Of a stretch of 64,000 nucleotides of DNA, positions 49,064-56,521 are shown piece by piece. A model generated the notes under the pieces. That model saw only the letters and a program-made list of their open reading frames with translations. It was not told the origin of the DNA and ran no database searches. This stretch comes from Marmoricola sp. OAE513. GTDB lineage: Bacteria; Actinomycetota; Actinomycetes; Propionibacteriales; Nocardioidaceae. The stretch covers positions 3,534,001 through 3,598,000 of the forward strand of contig NZ_JBEPOC010000001.1 in the NCBI RefSeq assembly GCF_040546585.1, given 5' to 3'. The translations under genes were made by a program, and so were the position numbers. Position 1 is the stretch's first letter; each line of letters opens with the position of its first letter.

Positions 49064-50149
49064 GTGCCTGACATCGAGTCGAAGGTCGTCCCCGGCGTCC
49101 TCAAGCTGCCGGTCCTGACCCGGTCGCCGTGGTGGGAACTCACCCGCCGGTTGCTGCTCGCGGTCGGCATCCTCCTGTTCACCGTGCTGGTGGTTTACCT
49201 CGACCGCCACAACTACCGCGACAGCGCGCACCCGGGCCGGGACGCGATCACGCTCGTCGACTCGATCTACTACACGACCGTCACCCTGAGCACGACCGGC
49301 TACGGCGACATCGCCCCGGTCAGCGAGCACGCCCGGCTCATCAACGCGTTCGTCATCACGCCGCTGCGCATCGGCTTCCTGGTCCTGTTGATCGGTACCA
49401 CGCTGGAGGTCCTCGCCAACCAGGGGCGCGAGATGATCCGGAACGCCCGTTGGAGGAAGCACATGGAGCAGCACATCGTCGTCATCGGCTACGGCACCAA
49501 GGGCCGCAGCGCCGTCGACACCCTGGTCAACAACGGGGTCGACAAGGAGCACATCGTCATCGTCGACCCGAGCAGCGTCGCGCTCGGCGAGGCGCACGCG
49601 CACGGGCTGGCCGTCGTCACCGGGGATGCCGCCCGCCGCGAGGTGCTGCGCCGCGCCGGCGTCGAGCGCGCCCGCCAGGTCATCATCACCACCCCGCGGG
49701 ACGACACCACGGTGCTCGCCACCCTGACCGTGCGCCAGCTCAACCCGCAGGCCTACATCGTGGCCGCGGTCCGGGAGCAGGACAACGTCCCGCTGGTCCG
49801 GCAGAGCGGTGCGGACGCGGTCGTCACCTCCTCGGACGCGGTCGGCCGGCTGGTCGGCCTGTCGTCGATCTCGCCGCCGCTGGCCTCGGTGCTCGAGGAC
49901 CTGCTCACCTACGGCGAGGGCCTCGAGGTCGCCGAGCGCGAGCTGCTGGTCAACGAGGTCGGCAAGGCGCCGCAGAGCCTGCCGGACCAGGTGATCGCGG
50001 TGCTGCGCGACGAGAAGGTCTACCGCTACTTCGACCCGACGGTGACCCAGCTCGCGCGCGGGGACCGGCTGGTCGTCGTCCGGCCGTCCAAGGAGCTGCC
50101 GTGGGCCCCCCGGCCGGGCACCCACGGTGAAGCCGTGGCTGAGGACTGA
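49064..50149 (+). CDS. Two-helix potassium channel with TrkA-N (RCK) domain
   Basis: 361 residues. TM1 ~27-46, pore loop with the selectivity filter TTGYGD (77-82), TM2 ~90-110. An RCK domain follows, starting HIVVIGYGTKGRSAV (Rossmann G-x-G-x2-G from ~141), with DPSSVALGEAHAHGLAVVTGDA and a TrkA-C-like end. Four subunits would form a ligand-gated K+ channel. Start GTG 49064. Confidence 0.92.
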   Translation: MPDIESKVVPGVLKLPVLTRSPWWELTRRLLLAVGILLFTVLVVYLDRHNYRDSAHPGRDAITLVDSIYYTTVTLSTTGYGDIAPVSEHARLINAFVITPLRIGFLVLLIGTTLEVLANQGREMIRNARWRKHMEQHIVVIGYGTKGRSAVDTLVNNGVDKEHIVIVDPSSVALGEAHAHGLAVVTGDAARREVLRRAGVERARQVIITTPRDDTTVLATLTVRQLNPQAYIVAAVREQDNVPLVRQSGADAVVTSSDAVGRLVGLSSISPPLASVLEDLLTYGEGLEVAERELLVNEVGKAPQSLPDQVIAVLRDEKVYRYFDPTVTQLARGDRLVVVRPSKELPWAPRPGTHGEAVAED

Positions 50150-50156
50150 GTCACCC

Positions 50157-51266
50157 GTGCCGTCGGTCGTGCGCACGGCCGGACGTCTCGGGCAGGAGCT
50201 CGGCAGGGTCGCCCTGGACCTGCTGCCGTCGTCGTCGGCACTGCCGGGACGGGCGGCGGACTTCACGCCCCCAGTGATGTCGTCGCTGCTCGGGCGCGAG
50301 GTCAGCGGTTGCGAACCGATCGGCGGGACGACCGGTACGACGGACCGCAGCGTGCTGCGGCTTCGCGGCGACGACGTCCCGGACACGGTGTTCGTGAAGT
50401 CCGCAGCCACCGACCTGGGCACCCGCCTCTTCGGTGGGTTGGCACGACTGGGCGAGGTCGAGGTCGGCTTCTTCCGCGACCTGCGGGCCGGGCTCGACCT
50501 GGAGGCGCCGGCAGCGCTCGGGTCACGCTTCGAGCGGCGTACGGGGCGTTTCGCGGTCGTGCTGGAAGACCTCGCCGCCCGCGGTGCGGAGTTCGTCGAC
50601 ACCACGACTCCGCTGAGCGCGGACCAGGTGGCCGCCGGACTGAGCACCCTGGCCGCGCTGCACGGCTCGACCTCGGGTCGCGCAGGCCTGCCGACCTGGT
50701 TGGGCACGAACTCGGCCGACGCGCTGATGCCGGTGGTGTCCGGCGTCATCGGCCGGCTCGGCCGCAAGGTCGCCGAACGCGATCCGTCGCTGGTGGCAGC
50801 CGGGGGAGACGGACTCCTGCGCAGCTACGGCCGGTGGGCCGAGGTCCTGGACCGGGACGCGTTCTGCGTGCTGCACGGCGACCCGCACCCCGGCAACGTC
50901 TACCTCCTCGGGGAGCCGGGCGACCAGCACGTGGGTCTGCTCGACTGGCAGGCCGTCCGCCGCGGCAACGGGTTCCGCGACGCGACCTACTTCACCGTGC
51001 TGAGCCTCGAGGCCGCCGTACGCCGGGAGCACGAGCGCGAGCTGCTGGCGCACTACTGCGGCGAGCTCGCCGCCGCGGGCGGACCCGAGGTCGGCGCGGA
51101 TGCGGCTTGGACGACGTACCGGCAGATGGTCGCGTACGTGTACGTCGCGACGACCTTTACCAGTGGCCTCGGAGGGCTGCAGGGGACCGAGATCGCCGAC
51201 ACCGGTCTGCGTCGGGCGGTCGCCGCAGTCGAGGACCTGGATACGCCGGCGGCGCTGTCGAGGTGA
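50157..51266 (+). CDS. Aminoglycoside phosphotransferase/choline-kinase-like protein
   Basis: 369 residues from GTG 50157. Kinase-like: Lys81 (TVFVKSA), FAVVLEDLAARGAEFVD (hinge), catalytic loop VLHGDPHPGNVYL (Asp242, Asn247), and LLDWQAVRRGNGFRD supplying the metal-binding Asp263. This is the APH/ecdysteroid-kinase-like class, which phosphorylates small hydroxyl compounds. Downstream of the channel gene by 7 bp, probably the same transcript. The substrate is unknown; an antibiotic-resistance role should not be assumed. Confidence 0.85.
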   Translation: MPSVVRTAGRLGQELGRVALDLLPSSSALPGRAADFTPPVMSSLLGREVSGCEPIGGTTGTTDRSVLRLRGDDVPDTVFVKSAATDLGTRLFGGLARLGEVEVGFFRDLRAGLDLEAPAALGSRFERRTGRFAVVLEDLAARGAEFVDTTTPLSADQVAAGLSTLAALHGSTSGRAGLPTWLGTNSADALMPVVSGVIGRLGRKVAERDPSLVAAGGDGLLRSYGRWAEVLDRDAFCVLHGDPHPGNVYLLGEPGDQHVGLLDWQAVRRGNGFRDATYFTVLSLEAAVRREHERELLAHYCGELAAAGGPEVGADAAWTTYRQMVAYVYVATTFTSGLGGLQGTEIADTGLRRAVAAVEDLDTPAALSR

Positions 51267-51403
51267 CCGAGACAGCGTCGGGCGACGGTCGGTGGACTGG
51301 ACCGGAGTCGCCTCATCCGTCCCACCAATCTCACTGCGTCACGCGAGTTGACTGCTGAACGGGGAGTTCCGGAATCGGAGGCTCACGGGTCTCGAAAGGC
51401 TCG

Positions 51404-51409
51404 TACTTT
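51404..51409 (+). promoter_or_regulatory. -10 box, leaderless start of the 51416 gene
   Basis: TACTTT ends 6 nt before ATG 51416. Confidence 0.45.
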
Positions 51410-51415
51410 GGGCGC

Positions 51416-51979
51416 ATGGCCGAAGGGATCGTCGCCGAGCCGGGACCGCTGCTGCAGTCCGCGGCCTCGCCGTACGTGCCTGAGCAGCGTCAGGCTCCCG
51501 ATGGCGGCGCAGCAAGCCACCGCAGCCACCGCGCCCCGTCGCTGGTGCAGCTGGTCGACAACGCCCTGATGATCATCCGGCGCGACAACCTGGTGCCGAG
51601 CGGCTACCTGGTCGTGCAGGCGTCGCGCGGGGCCAAGCACCAGCACGCCGTCTGGCAGCTCGGACAGTTCGCGATCCTCGACGACGGCTGGTTCGGCCAG
51701 GTCCACGGACGCGAAGCCAGCGGCCCGAGGCCGTCCACCTGGCTGCGCAAGCACGAGCGCCACTGCCAGGAGCAGCACTGGACCCAGTTCCACTGGATCG
51801 ATCCTGCGCTGCTGGACGTCGGGTGCGGCGCCGGAAACGTCGGTCTCGGGCTCAGCCCGGACGGGCCTACGTACTGCCCGGGCTTCAAGCCAGGCGTGCG
51901 CCACCCGGAGCACATCCCGCTGATCCAGATGTTCAAGGACGGCCTGCGCCTGCTGGCGCTCGACCAGCCGCGCCGCTGA
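51416..51979 (+). CDS. Soluble protein of unknown function
   Basis: 187 residues. Residues 1-40 are Pro/Ser/His-rich and probably disordered. The rest is a compact domain: VQLVDNALMIIRRDNLVPSGYLVVQASRGAKHQHAVWQL, a Trp/His-rich stretch (STWLRKHERHCQEQHWTQFHW) and GLSPDGPTYCPGFKPGVRHPEHIP. Clustered His/Cys could bind metal. No family recognised. It has its own leaderless promoter. Confidence 0.7.
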   Translation: MAEGIVAEPGPLLQSAASPYVPEQRQAPDGGAASHRSHRAPSLVQLVDNALMIIRRDNLVPSGYLVVQASRGAKHQHAVWQLGQFAILDDGWFGQVHGREASGPRPSTWLRKHERHCQEQHWTQFHWIDPALLDVGCGAGNVGLGLSPDGPTYCPGFKPGVRHPEHIPLIQMFKDGLRLLALDQPRR

Positions 51980-51991
51980 CGGCGGGGTGCC

Positions 51992-52126
51992 TCAGACGTT
52001 GGGGCGTGTCTGCGGATCCTCCTGAGGGCTCTTGGGGGTGCCAGGGGCGATCGGATTGATGCCGGGGTCCTCCCCGGGCGGCACGATGTTCGGGTCTTCG
52101 ACGGGTTCGTTCGGAGTCGTGGTCAT
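51992..52126 (-). CDS. Small Pro-rich protein (44 aa), unknown function
   Basis: 44 codons from ATG 52126 to TGA. The product is unusually Pro/Glu/Asp/Asn-rich with a quasi-repeat (EPVEDPNIVPPGEDPG; NPIAPGTPKSPQEDP) and no hydrophobic core, so intrinsically disordered. TAGCAA lies 6 nt before the ATG, an imperfect leaderless -10 with the standard spacing. Too short for routine ORF calling, but the biased composition and start context support it. Confidence 0.55.
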   Translation of the reverse strand: MTTTPNEPVEDPNIVPPGEDPGINPIAPGTPKSPQEDPQTRPNV

Positions 52127-52163
52127 ACCCGGTTGCTACCCGGAGTGCGATGGACCATGAGGC

Positions 52164-52505
52164 TCAGTCACCGGTGACCTCGAGCAGCACGCGGACCTCG
52201 TCGCCGTCATCGATGCCCTCCGCAACGCGCACCGGCTTCTTGACCGGCAGCAAGAACGACCCGGACGCTTTGTCGGGGAACACCGATGTGCGCCACCGCG
52301 ACGTACCGATCGTGACCTCCACGCGGACCGACCCGAAGCCCGTCGGGGGAGCGGTGACCAGGTCCCGCACCTCCTCGGCCGCCTCCACCGGGAGCCGGAC
52401 GAAGTACCAGCCGCCGTCGCTCCACAGGAACAGCTCGGCGGTGAACTCGACGACCTCGCCGCTAGACAGCGTCGTCCTCCAACGGCGGCACGCCGGCGGT
52501 CCCAC
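52164..52505 (-). CDS. DUF1905 domain-containing protein
   Basis: Up to 113 residues from GTG 52505. The DUF1905 domain starts at VEFTAELFLWSDGGWYFVRLP (the F-x-A-x-(L/I)-x3-(D/G)-x2-W-x-(F/Y)-v-x-(L/V)-P signature) and continues through VTIGTSRWRTSVFPDKASGSFLLPVKKPVR. The N-terminal ~15 residues overlap the upstream 43-codon ORF in another frame, so the true start may be the CTG near 52472 next to that ORF's TAG. Function unknown. Confidence 0.75.
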   Translation of the reverse strand: MGPPACRRWRTTLSSGEVVEFTAELFLWSDGGWYFVRLPVEAAEEVRDLVTAPPTGFGSVRVEVTIGTSRWRTSVFPDKASGSFLLPVKKPVRVAEGIDDGDEVRVLLEVTGD

Positions 52506-52593
52506 GCAGGCGGTCCACGATCTCGGCAGGGGTGTCGTCGCCGCGGCTCAGGACGACGTACATCGGCTTCTCTCGCTGCAGCTCGGTCTTCAT
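52462..52593 (-). CDS. Small protein (43 aa) upstream of DUF1905 gene
   Basis: 43 codons from ATG 52593 to TAG. The product begins MKTELQREKPMYVVLSRGDD and continues with PAEIVDRLRGTAG, a helix-like segment. Overlaps the DUF1905 frame by 44 bp. Plausible by composition and arrangement, not by family. Confidence 0.45.
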   Translation of the reverse strand: MKTELQREKPMYVVLSRGDDTPAEIVDRLRGTAGVPPLEDDAV

Positions 52594-52638
52594 GCTCGGA
52601 GCCTTGCAGGGTGCACCGACAAACCCGGGCTCGCGCGG

Positions 52639-52644
52639 TAGCGT
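52639..52644 (+). promoter_or_regulatory. -10 box, leaderless start of the 52651 gene
   Basis: TAGCGT ends 6 nt before ATG 52651. Confidence 0.45.
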
Positions 52645-52650
52645 CGGGTC

Positions 52651-52938
52651 ATGGACGCTGGATTCGGGATCGCTACCGGACTGTTCGTCATCTTCGGGCT
52701 GTTCGCGCTGGGGAGCATCGTGCTGTGGCTGGTGTTCCTGATCGAGGCGATCAACATGCCCGACGCCCAGTGGACCGCTGCCGGTCAGAACAAGATCTTG
52801 CACGTCGTGCTCATGGTCGTGCTCGGCATCATCGGCACGATCATCTACTTCGTGACGGCACGGGGGGACCTCACGCGGGTCGGTCCTCCGCCACCGGGCT
52901 TCCAGACCGGACCTCCGGGCTACGGGCCGCCGCAGTGA
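52651..52938 (+). CDS. Small two-helix membrane protein, PLDc-N-like
   Basis: 95 residues. TM1 ~8-31 (ATGLFVIFGLFALGSIVLWL), a polar turn MPDAQWTAAGQNK, TM2 ~48-68 (VVLMVVLGIIGTIIYFVTARG), then a Pro/Gly-rich tail. The W-x2-x-G-Q-x-K ... G-x2-(I/L)-Y-F order resembles the N-terminal membrane module of phospholipase D/cardiolipin-synthase proteins, which often occurs alone. Its TGA overlaps the next gene's GTG. Confidence 0.72.
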   Translation: MDAGFGIATGLFVIFGLFALGSIVLWLVFLIEAINMPDAQWTAAGQNKILHVVLMVVLGIIGTIIYFVTARGDLTRVGPPPPGFQTGPPGYGPPQ

Positions 52939-53264
52939 CCAAGATCCTCGGCTGGGTCGCGGCCGGTCTGCTCGTCTCCGGTTTGATCCTCGGCTTCCTG
53001 CCCCTCAACAGCTACGAGATCGACTGCGGGTCGGTGTTCAACCCGACGAGCAAGTCCGAGCGAGCCAAGGACGCAGCGGACCAGCGGGACGAGGAGGACA
53101 TCAGCTACCCCGACTTCTGCGACGAGGCCCGCGACGGTGCTGTGCGCACGCCGATCATCTTGTTGGTGATGGGCGTCGCGGTCGCCGGGGCTGCGGTGCA
53201 CAGCAGCGGAGTCAGCCTGGTGCGCAAGGGCGGCTGGTCGGGCACCGAGCTCCGAGAGGACTGA
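52935..53264 (+). CDS. Small membrane protein with two helices and an extracytoplasmic loop
   Basis: 109 residues from GTG 52935 (GTGA overlap with the previous stop). TM1 ~5-24, a charged loop with two Cys (IDCGSVF, PDFCDEARD) likely disulfide-linked outside, TM2 ~73-93, and a basic end. Family not recognised. Co-expressed with the PLDc-N-like protein. Confidence 0.7.
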   Translation: MTKILGWVAAGLLVSGLILGFLPLNSYEIDCGSVFNPTSKSERAKDAADQRDEEDISYPDFCDEARDGAVRTPIILLVMGVAVAGAAVHSSGVSLVRKGGWSGTELRED

Positions 53265-53291
53265 GGTCCGTCACGACTCGAGAACGACGAA

Positions 53292-53315
53292 GGCCCCGCT
53301 CCGAGGAGCGGGGCC
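53292..53315. terminator. Terminator hairpin downstream of the tRNA operon
   Basis: GGCCCCGCTCC (53292-53302) and GGAGCGGGGCC (53305-53315) pair almost without loop, i.e. ~9-10 bp with a 4-nt loop in practice. It ends the minus-strand tRNA transcript and also follows the plus-strand gene ending at 53264. Confidence 0.75.
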
Positions 53316-53322
53316 AACGTAC

Positions 53323-53397
53323 TGGTGGGCGATACTGGGTTTGAACCAGTGACCTCTTCCGTGTCAGGGAAGCGCGCTACCGCTGCGCCAATCGCCC
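53323..53397 (-). tRNA. tRNA-Val (anticodon GAC)
   Basis: Cloverleaf on the minus strand: acceptor GGGCGAT/ATCGCCC, D-arm with GCGCAGCGGTAGCGC, anticodon stem CTTCC/GGAAG with loop CTGACAC (anticodon GAC), T-loop GGTTCAAACC. CCA is encoded in the DNA. Last of three co-oriented tRNAs before the terminator. Confidence 0.95.
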
Positions 53398-53422
53398 GAG
53401 GTGTTGCTGTTTCAGTTGTTCG

Positions 53423-53493
53423 AGGTGGGTACGGGATTTGAACCCGTGTAGACGGATTTGCAGTCCGTTGCCTCGCCTCTCGGCCAACCCACC
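53423..53493 (-). tRNA. tRNA-Cys (anticodon GCA)
   Basis: Acceptor GGTGGGT/ACCCACC, D-arm GGCCGAGAGGC, anticodon stem ACGGA/TCCGT with loop CTGCAAA (GCA), T-loop GGTTCAAATCC. CCA not encoded. Confidence 0.95.
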
Positions 53494-53520
53494 GTGGAGG
53501 TTTCGGCAGTTCCTACTCCG

Positions 53521-53593
53521 AGCGGACAACGAGACTCGAACTCGCGACCTCAACCTTGGCAAGGTTGCGCTCTACCAACTGAGCTATGTCCGC
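53521..53593 (-). tRNA. tRNA-Gly (anticodon GCC)
   Basis: Acceptor GCGGACA/TGTCCGC, D-arm AGCTCAGTTGGTAGAGC, anticodon stem CAACC/GGTTG with loop TTGCCAA (GCC), T-loop GAGTTCGAGTCTC. First gene of the Gly-Cys-Val operon, an order common in actinobacteria. Confidence 0.95.
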
Positions 53594-53696
53594 CTGCGAA
53601 CTCCGACTGGTCGGAGGCGCGAAGAGAACATTAGCGGATGCTCACGCACCGGCCAATTCGGCCCCCCACTTGAGCGAGTTGCCGAGGACCAGCGCC

Positions 53697-53702
53697 TAGG
53701 CT
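53697..53702 (+). promoter_or_regulatory. -10 box, leaderless start of class IV aminotransferase
   Basis: TAGGCT ends 6 nt before ATG 53709. Confidence 0.55.
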
Positions 53703-53708
53703 CGACCC

Positions 53709-54530
53709 ATGCGCGTCTGGTTCAACGGCTCGGTCCTCGAAGACCCCACAGCGGCCTCGATCCGCATCGACGACCACGGTCTGACCGTCGGCGACGGGGT
53801 GTTCGAAGCGGTCAAGATCGTCGACGGACAGCCGTTCGCGCTCACCCGTCACCTCGACCGTCTGGTGGGCTCCGCCGCAGGTCTCGGACTTCCTCAGCCT
53901 GACGTCGCGGAGATCAGGGAGGCGATCGCGGCGGTGACAGCGGGCCAGGATCTTCCCCTCGGACGGCTGCGGGTGACGTGGACGGCCGGTCCGGCACCGC
54001 TCGGGTCCGGTCGCGGGGGAGGGCCACCGACGTTGGTGGTGGTCGCCGCTCCGATGGAGGCGGCTGCTGCATCGACCGAGGCCGTGGTGGTGCCGTGGGT
54101 GCGCAACGAGCGCAGCGCGGTCGCCGGTCTGAAGACGACGTCGTACGCCGAGAACGTGGTCGCGCTGGCCTATGCCCGCGAGCGGGGAGCGACCGAGGCG
54201 ATCTTCGGCAACACCCTCGGCAACGTGTGCGAGGGGACCGGTTCGAACCTCTGCTACGTCATCGACGGAGAAGCCCGTACGCCGACGCTGGCCTCCGGGT
54301 GCCTTGCGGGTGTCACCCGCGCACTCGTGGTCGAGTGGTGCGGTGTGCGCGAGGTGGACGAACCGATGTCCGTCCTCGACCAGGCGGAGGAGCTGTTCCT
54401 GGTCTCGACGACGCGCGACGTACAGCCGCTGCGCCGACTTGGTGACCGCGAGCTGCCGGCTCCTGGTCCCGTGACCCTCAGGGCGATGGAGACCTGGGCC
54501 GAGCGCGAGGCTGACGGCATCGACCCCTGA
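53709..54530 (+). CDS. Class IV PLP-dependent aminotransferase family (aminodeoxychorismate lyase / branched-chain type)
   Basis: 273 residues, fold-type IV. DHGLTVGDGVFEAVKIVDG (N-terminal signature with the substrate R/H region TRHLDRL), the PLP Lys in GLKTTSYAENVVAL, EAIFGNTLGNVCEGTGSNL (phosphate-binding), and EELFLVSTTRDVQPL near the end. The length and the single compact domain fit 4-amino-4-deoxychorismate lyase (PabC) or D-amino-acid aminotransferase. PabC is the usual annotation in this context, but specificity is not decidable by eye. Confidence 0.88.
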   Translation: MRVWFNGSVLEDPTAASIRIDDHGLTVGDGVFEAVKIVDGQPFALTRHLDRLVGSAAGLGLPQPDVAEIREAIAAVTAGQDLPLGRLRVTWTAGPAPLGSGRGGGPPTLVVVAAPMEAAAASTEAVVVPWVRNERSAVAGLKTTSYAENVVALAYARERGATEAIFGNTLGNVCEGTGSNLCYVIDGEARTPTLASGCLAGVTRALVVEWCGVREVDEPMSVLDQAEELFLVSTTRDVQPLRRLGDRELPAPGPVTLRAMETWAEREADGIDP

Positions 54531-54546
54531 CGGGACGTGCCGAGCC

Positions 54547-54972
54547 TCAGGCGCTCAGCAGCTCGGCGATCTCGTCGTCGAAGTCGATCAGGTCGGCCTC
54601 GGCGCCGAGGGCGACCTTGGCCAGCATCTGGCGGATGAAGTCCGACAGGGTGCGCGAGCTGACCTGGATCAGCACCTCGCCGCTCGGGGAGTTGAGCTCC
54701 AGGATCACCACGGCGCGACCCTCGGCGCTGAGGCACGGCCACACGTGGACGTCACCGTCGCCGGTCGGCTCGTAGAAACCCTCGATCAGAAGGTCGCGGG
54801 CGAACGTCCAGCGCACCGGCACCGGCTCACCCTTGAACAGGATGCTGACCGCGTACGGGTCGGCGGTGGTGTACTCGAACGAGGCCTGCAGCGGGGTCGA
54901 CGTTCCCTCGGTGTCGACGAACTCCATCTGCATCGCTTCGGTGATTGCTTGAGAAGTGACTTCCTTCTGCAT
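54547..54972 (-). CDS. SsgA-family sporulation/cell-division regulator (SALP)
   Basis: 141 residues. FEYTTADPYAVSILFKGE, WTFARDLLIEGFYEPTGDGD, VHVWPCLS and LELNSPSGEVLIQV are near-diagnostic of SsgA/SsgB-like proteins. In Streptomyces these recruit FtsZ and control septation. Finding one in a non-mycelial-looking genome context suggests a cell-division role outside sporulation. GAAAGG precedes the ATG (leadered). Upstream lie three TGGTCTA direct repeats. Confidence 0.93.
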   Translation of the reverse strand: MQKEVTSQAITEAMQMEFVDTEGTSTPLQASFEYTTADPYAVSILFKGEPVPVRWTFARDLLIEGFYEPTGDGDVHVWPCLSAEGRAVVILELNSPSGEVLIQVSSRTLSDFIRQMLAKVALGAEADLIDFDDEIAELLSA

Positions 54973-55106
54973 CGGTCATGCCTTTCAGGTGGCCGCGTCT
55001 GATGGAGAAAGCCCTCCCGCAAACTCCCAGCGCGACCCCCTGAGGGTGTGTCAGCCGTCACCCGGTGGCAAGTCCCGAGGGGGTATTTAGGCCCAAAACA
55101 GGGTGG

Positions 55107-55156
55107 TGGTCTAGCAAAATCGAGCGTGTGGTCTATTTTGGGGTCTGATTGGTCTA
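55107..55156. promoter_or_regulatory. Three TGGTCTA direct repeats at 21-22-bp spacing
   Basis: TGGTCTA at 55107-55113, 55129-55135 and 55150-55156, in an AT-richer patch of the 251-bp gap between the SsgA-like gene and the divergent PGPGW gene. Spacing of about two helical turns puts all three on one DNA face, as for a multimeric activator or repressor. Confidence 0.5.
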
Positions 55157-55223
55157 GTCCAGGTGGACAGCCGGGACGGACCCGCTCCCAGAGGTCTGAA
55201 CAGGGTCCTGTCAGGCTGTGGCC

Positions 55224-55682
55224 ATGACGACCCCGCCCGTTCCCGATCCGGAAGGCCCGTCGCGCTACCAGCGGCTCCATCACCACCTGCACCGCAACCG
55301 CGCCGTTGCCGCCACGACCAAGCTGGTCGTGACGATCATCGGCGGCGTCGTGCTGACCGGCGGCCTGATCATGATGGTGACCCCCGGGCCGGGCCTGGTC
55401 GGCATCGCGGCCGGCCTGGCGATCCTGGCGACCGAGTGGGACTGGGCGGACCGTTGGCTCCAGACCGCCCGGCGCAAGCTGGAGGAGGCGATCGAGGGCG
55501 AGACGGAGGAGGAGACCCGCAAGCGCAAGAAGCGGGCACTCATCACCACGATCATCACGGTCGGGACGGTGCTGGTCGTGACGGTCTACGTCTGGCTGCG
55601 CGACTGGCCGGGTTGGGCCGTGTCGGGCTGGAACCGGGCGCAGTCGGTGATCGGCTTCCTCCCGGAGCTGCCGGGCATGTGA
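55224..55682 (+). CDS. TIGR02611/PGPGW-type two-helix membrane protein
   Basis: 152 residues from ATG 55224. His/Arg-rich start, TM1-TM2 hairpin ~34-75 with TPGPGLVGIAAGLAILATEWDWA (the PGPGW-type signature between two hydrophobic segments), a charged coiled stretch (RKLEEAIEGETEEETRKRKKR), and TM3 ~108-130. Function unknown. CAGGCT 6 nt before the ATG is a variant leaderless -10. Confidence 0.85.
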   Translation: MTTPPVPDPEGPSRYQRLHHHLHRNRAVAATTKLVVTIIGGVVLTGGLIMMVTPGPGLVGIAAGLAILATEWDWADRWLQTARRKLEEAIEGETEEETRKRKKRALITTIITVGTVLVVTVYVWLRDWPGWAVSGWNRAQSVIGFLPELPGM

Positions 55683-55745
55683 TGCCGATGTGAACCTGAC
55701 GGTCCCGATGGGCTAAGGTTCACGTCGCACAACAGGTACGACATC

Positions 55746-55817
55746 GGGCGATTGGCGCAGTGGTAGCGCGCTTCGTTCACACCGAAGAGGTCACTGGTTC
55801 GAACCCAGTATCGCCCA
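55746..55817 (+). tRNA. tRNA-Val (anticodon CAC)
   Basis: Same body as the tRNA-Val(GAC) at 53.3 kb (acceptor GGGCGAT/ATCGCCC, identical D-arm except one base) but anticodon stem CTTCG/CGAAG with loop TTCACAC (CAC). CCA is not encoded (CCG follows). Confidence 0.95.
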
Positions 55818-55875
55818 CCGATGAAGACGGCCCCGGCCTGCGCATGGATCCGCGCGCCGAGGGTATCCATCCGGC

Positions 55876-56013
55876 ATGTTGACGCTGGTTCTCGCCGTGG
55901 GTCTCCCGCTAGTCGCAGCACTGGCCGTCTGGGCCTGGTACTGCCGCGACACGGGCACCCACGACCAGCCGCCGTTCGGCGAGCCGCGGTTCACCGACGA
56001 CCGGCGCCGCTAG
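55876..56013 (+). CDS. Small single-pass membrane protein (45 aa)
   Basis: 45 codons from ATG 55876 to TAG. N-terminal hydrophobic helix MLTLVLAVGLPLVAALAVWA, then WYCRDTGTHDQPPFGEPR and a basic end. Overlooked by length filters, but composition and codon use are coding-like. No family recognised. Confidence 0.55.
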   Translation: MLTLVLAVGLPLVAALAVWAWYCRDTGTHDQPPFGEPRFTDDRRR

Positions 56014-56026
56014 ATCCGTCGCGCCA

Positions 56027-56452
56027 TCAGTCGACCAGGCGCGAGAGGCCCTTGGTCAGCGAGGCACTGAGCGTCTTGGCCACCAGGTTCGCCATCCCGG
56101 GCAGGGGTGCGTCGAACCCGATCGTGTAGTTCAGCAGCGTGCCGCCGGTCGCCGTGGGGCTCAGCTCCTGACGACCCCAGTGGCCGCGCAGAGGTCCACC
56201 CTTGGTGATCGCGTACTCGATGAGCGAGTAGGGCTCCGCCTTCGTCGTCGTCTCCTCGAAGGCTGGCAGGAGGCCGATCTTGAGGCGTCGTACGGAACCC
56301 GCGCCGTTGCGCGAGTCCGTGCCGTCCTTGACCCGGCTGATCTTGGCTCCGAAGACGGGGCCGAGGTTCTCGTGCTCGGCGAGCTTCTCGAAGACGGTCT
56401 GCGGATCGGACTTGAACTCGTGCGTGACGTGGACGCGCTGGGGTGCTGGCAT
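56027..56452 (-). CDS. SRPBCC-family (START/Bet v1-like) protein
   Basis: 141 residues. RVHVTHEFKSDPQTVFEKLAEHENL is the first strand and helix of the polyketide cyclase/SRPBCC fold, then VKDGTDSRNGAGSVRRLKIG, YAITKGGPLRGHWGRQEL and TLLNYTIGFDAPLPG. A lipid- or steroid-sized pocket is expected; ligand unknown. TAGGAT lies 6 nt before the ATG. Divergent from the dehydrogenase gene that carries a TAGAAC-type operator. Confidence 0.85.
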   Translation of the reverse strand: MPAPQRVHVTHEFKSDPQTVFEKLAEHENLGPVFGAKISRVKDGTDSRNGAGSVRRLKIGLLPAFEETTTKAEPYSLIEYAITKGGPLRGHWGRQELSPTATGGTLLNYTIGFDAPLPGMANLVAKTLSASLTKGLSRLVD

Positions 56453-56458
56453 GCGGTG

Positions 56459-56464
56459 ATCCTA
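56459..56464 (-). promoter_or_regulatory. -10 box, leaderless start of SRPBCC gene
   Basis: TAGGAT on the minus strand ends 6 nt before ATG 56452. Confidence 0.5.
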
Positions 56465-56484
56465 GGAGGATGTCCGCGTCTGCA

Positions 56485-56500
56485 CTAGAACACGTTCCAG
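56485..56500. promoter_or_regulatory. KstR-like operator CTAGAACACGTTCCAG
   Basis: Imperfect 16-bp palindrome with TAGAA-N4-TTCCA half-sites, close to the TAGAAC-N2-GTTCTA type bound by KstR-like TetR repressors. Lies just upstream of the -10 (56509) of the dehydrogenase gene, where a repressor would block it. Related to the site at 59024-59037. Confidence 0.5.
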
Positions 56501-56508
56501 TTTCCGAC

Positions 56509-56514
56509 TACGGT
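56509..56514 (+). promoter_or_regulatory. -10 box, leaderless start of the 56522 gene
   Basis: TACGGT ends 7 nt before ATG 56522. Confidence 0.45.
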
Positions 56515-56521
56515 CGGGCGC

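Noticed and set aside
50157-51266. Aminoglycoside-resistance gene
   Set aside because: Only the generic APH/choline-kinase catalytic motifs are present; the sequence context (K+ channel neighbour) and divergence give no support for antibiotic modification.
53323-53593. tRNA cluster as an integration site of a mobile element
   Set aside because: No integrase, excisionase or repeated tRNA 3' end (att) is visible nearby. The second tRNA-Val at 55746 is a complete gene with a different anticodon, not a duplicated fragment.
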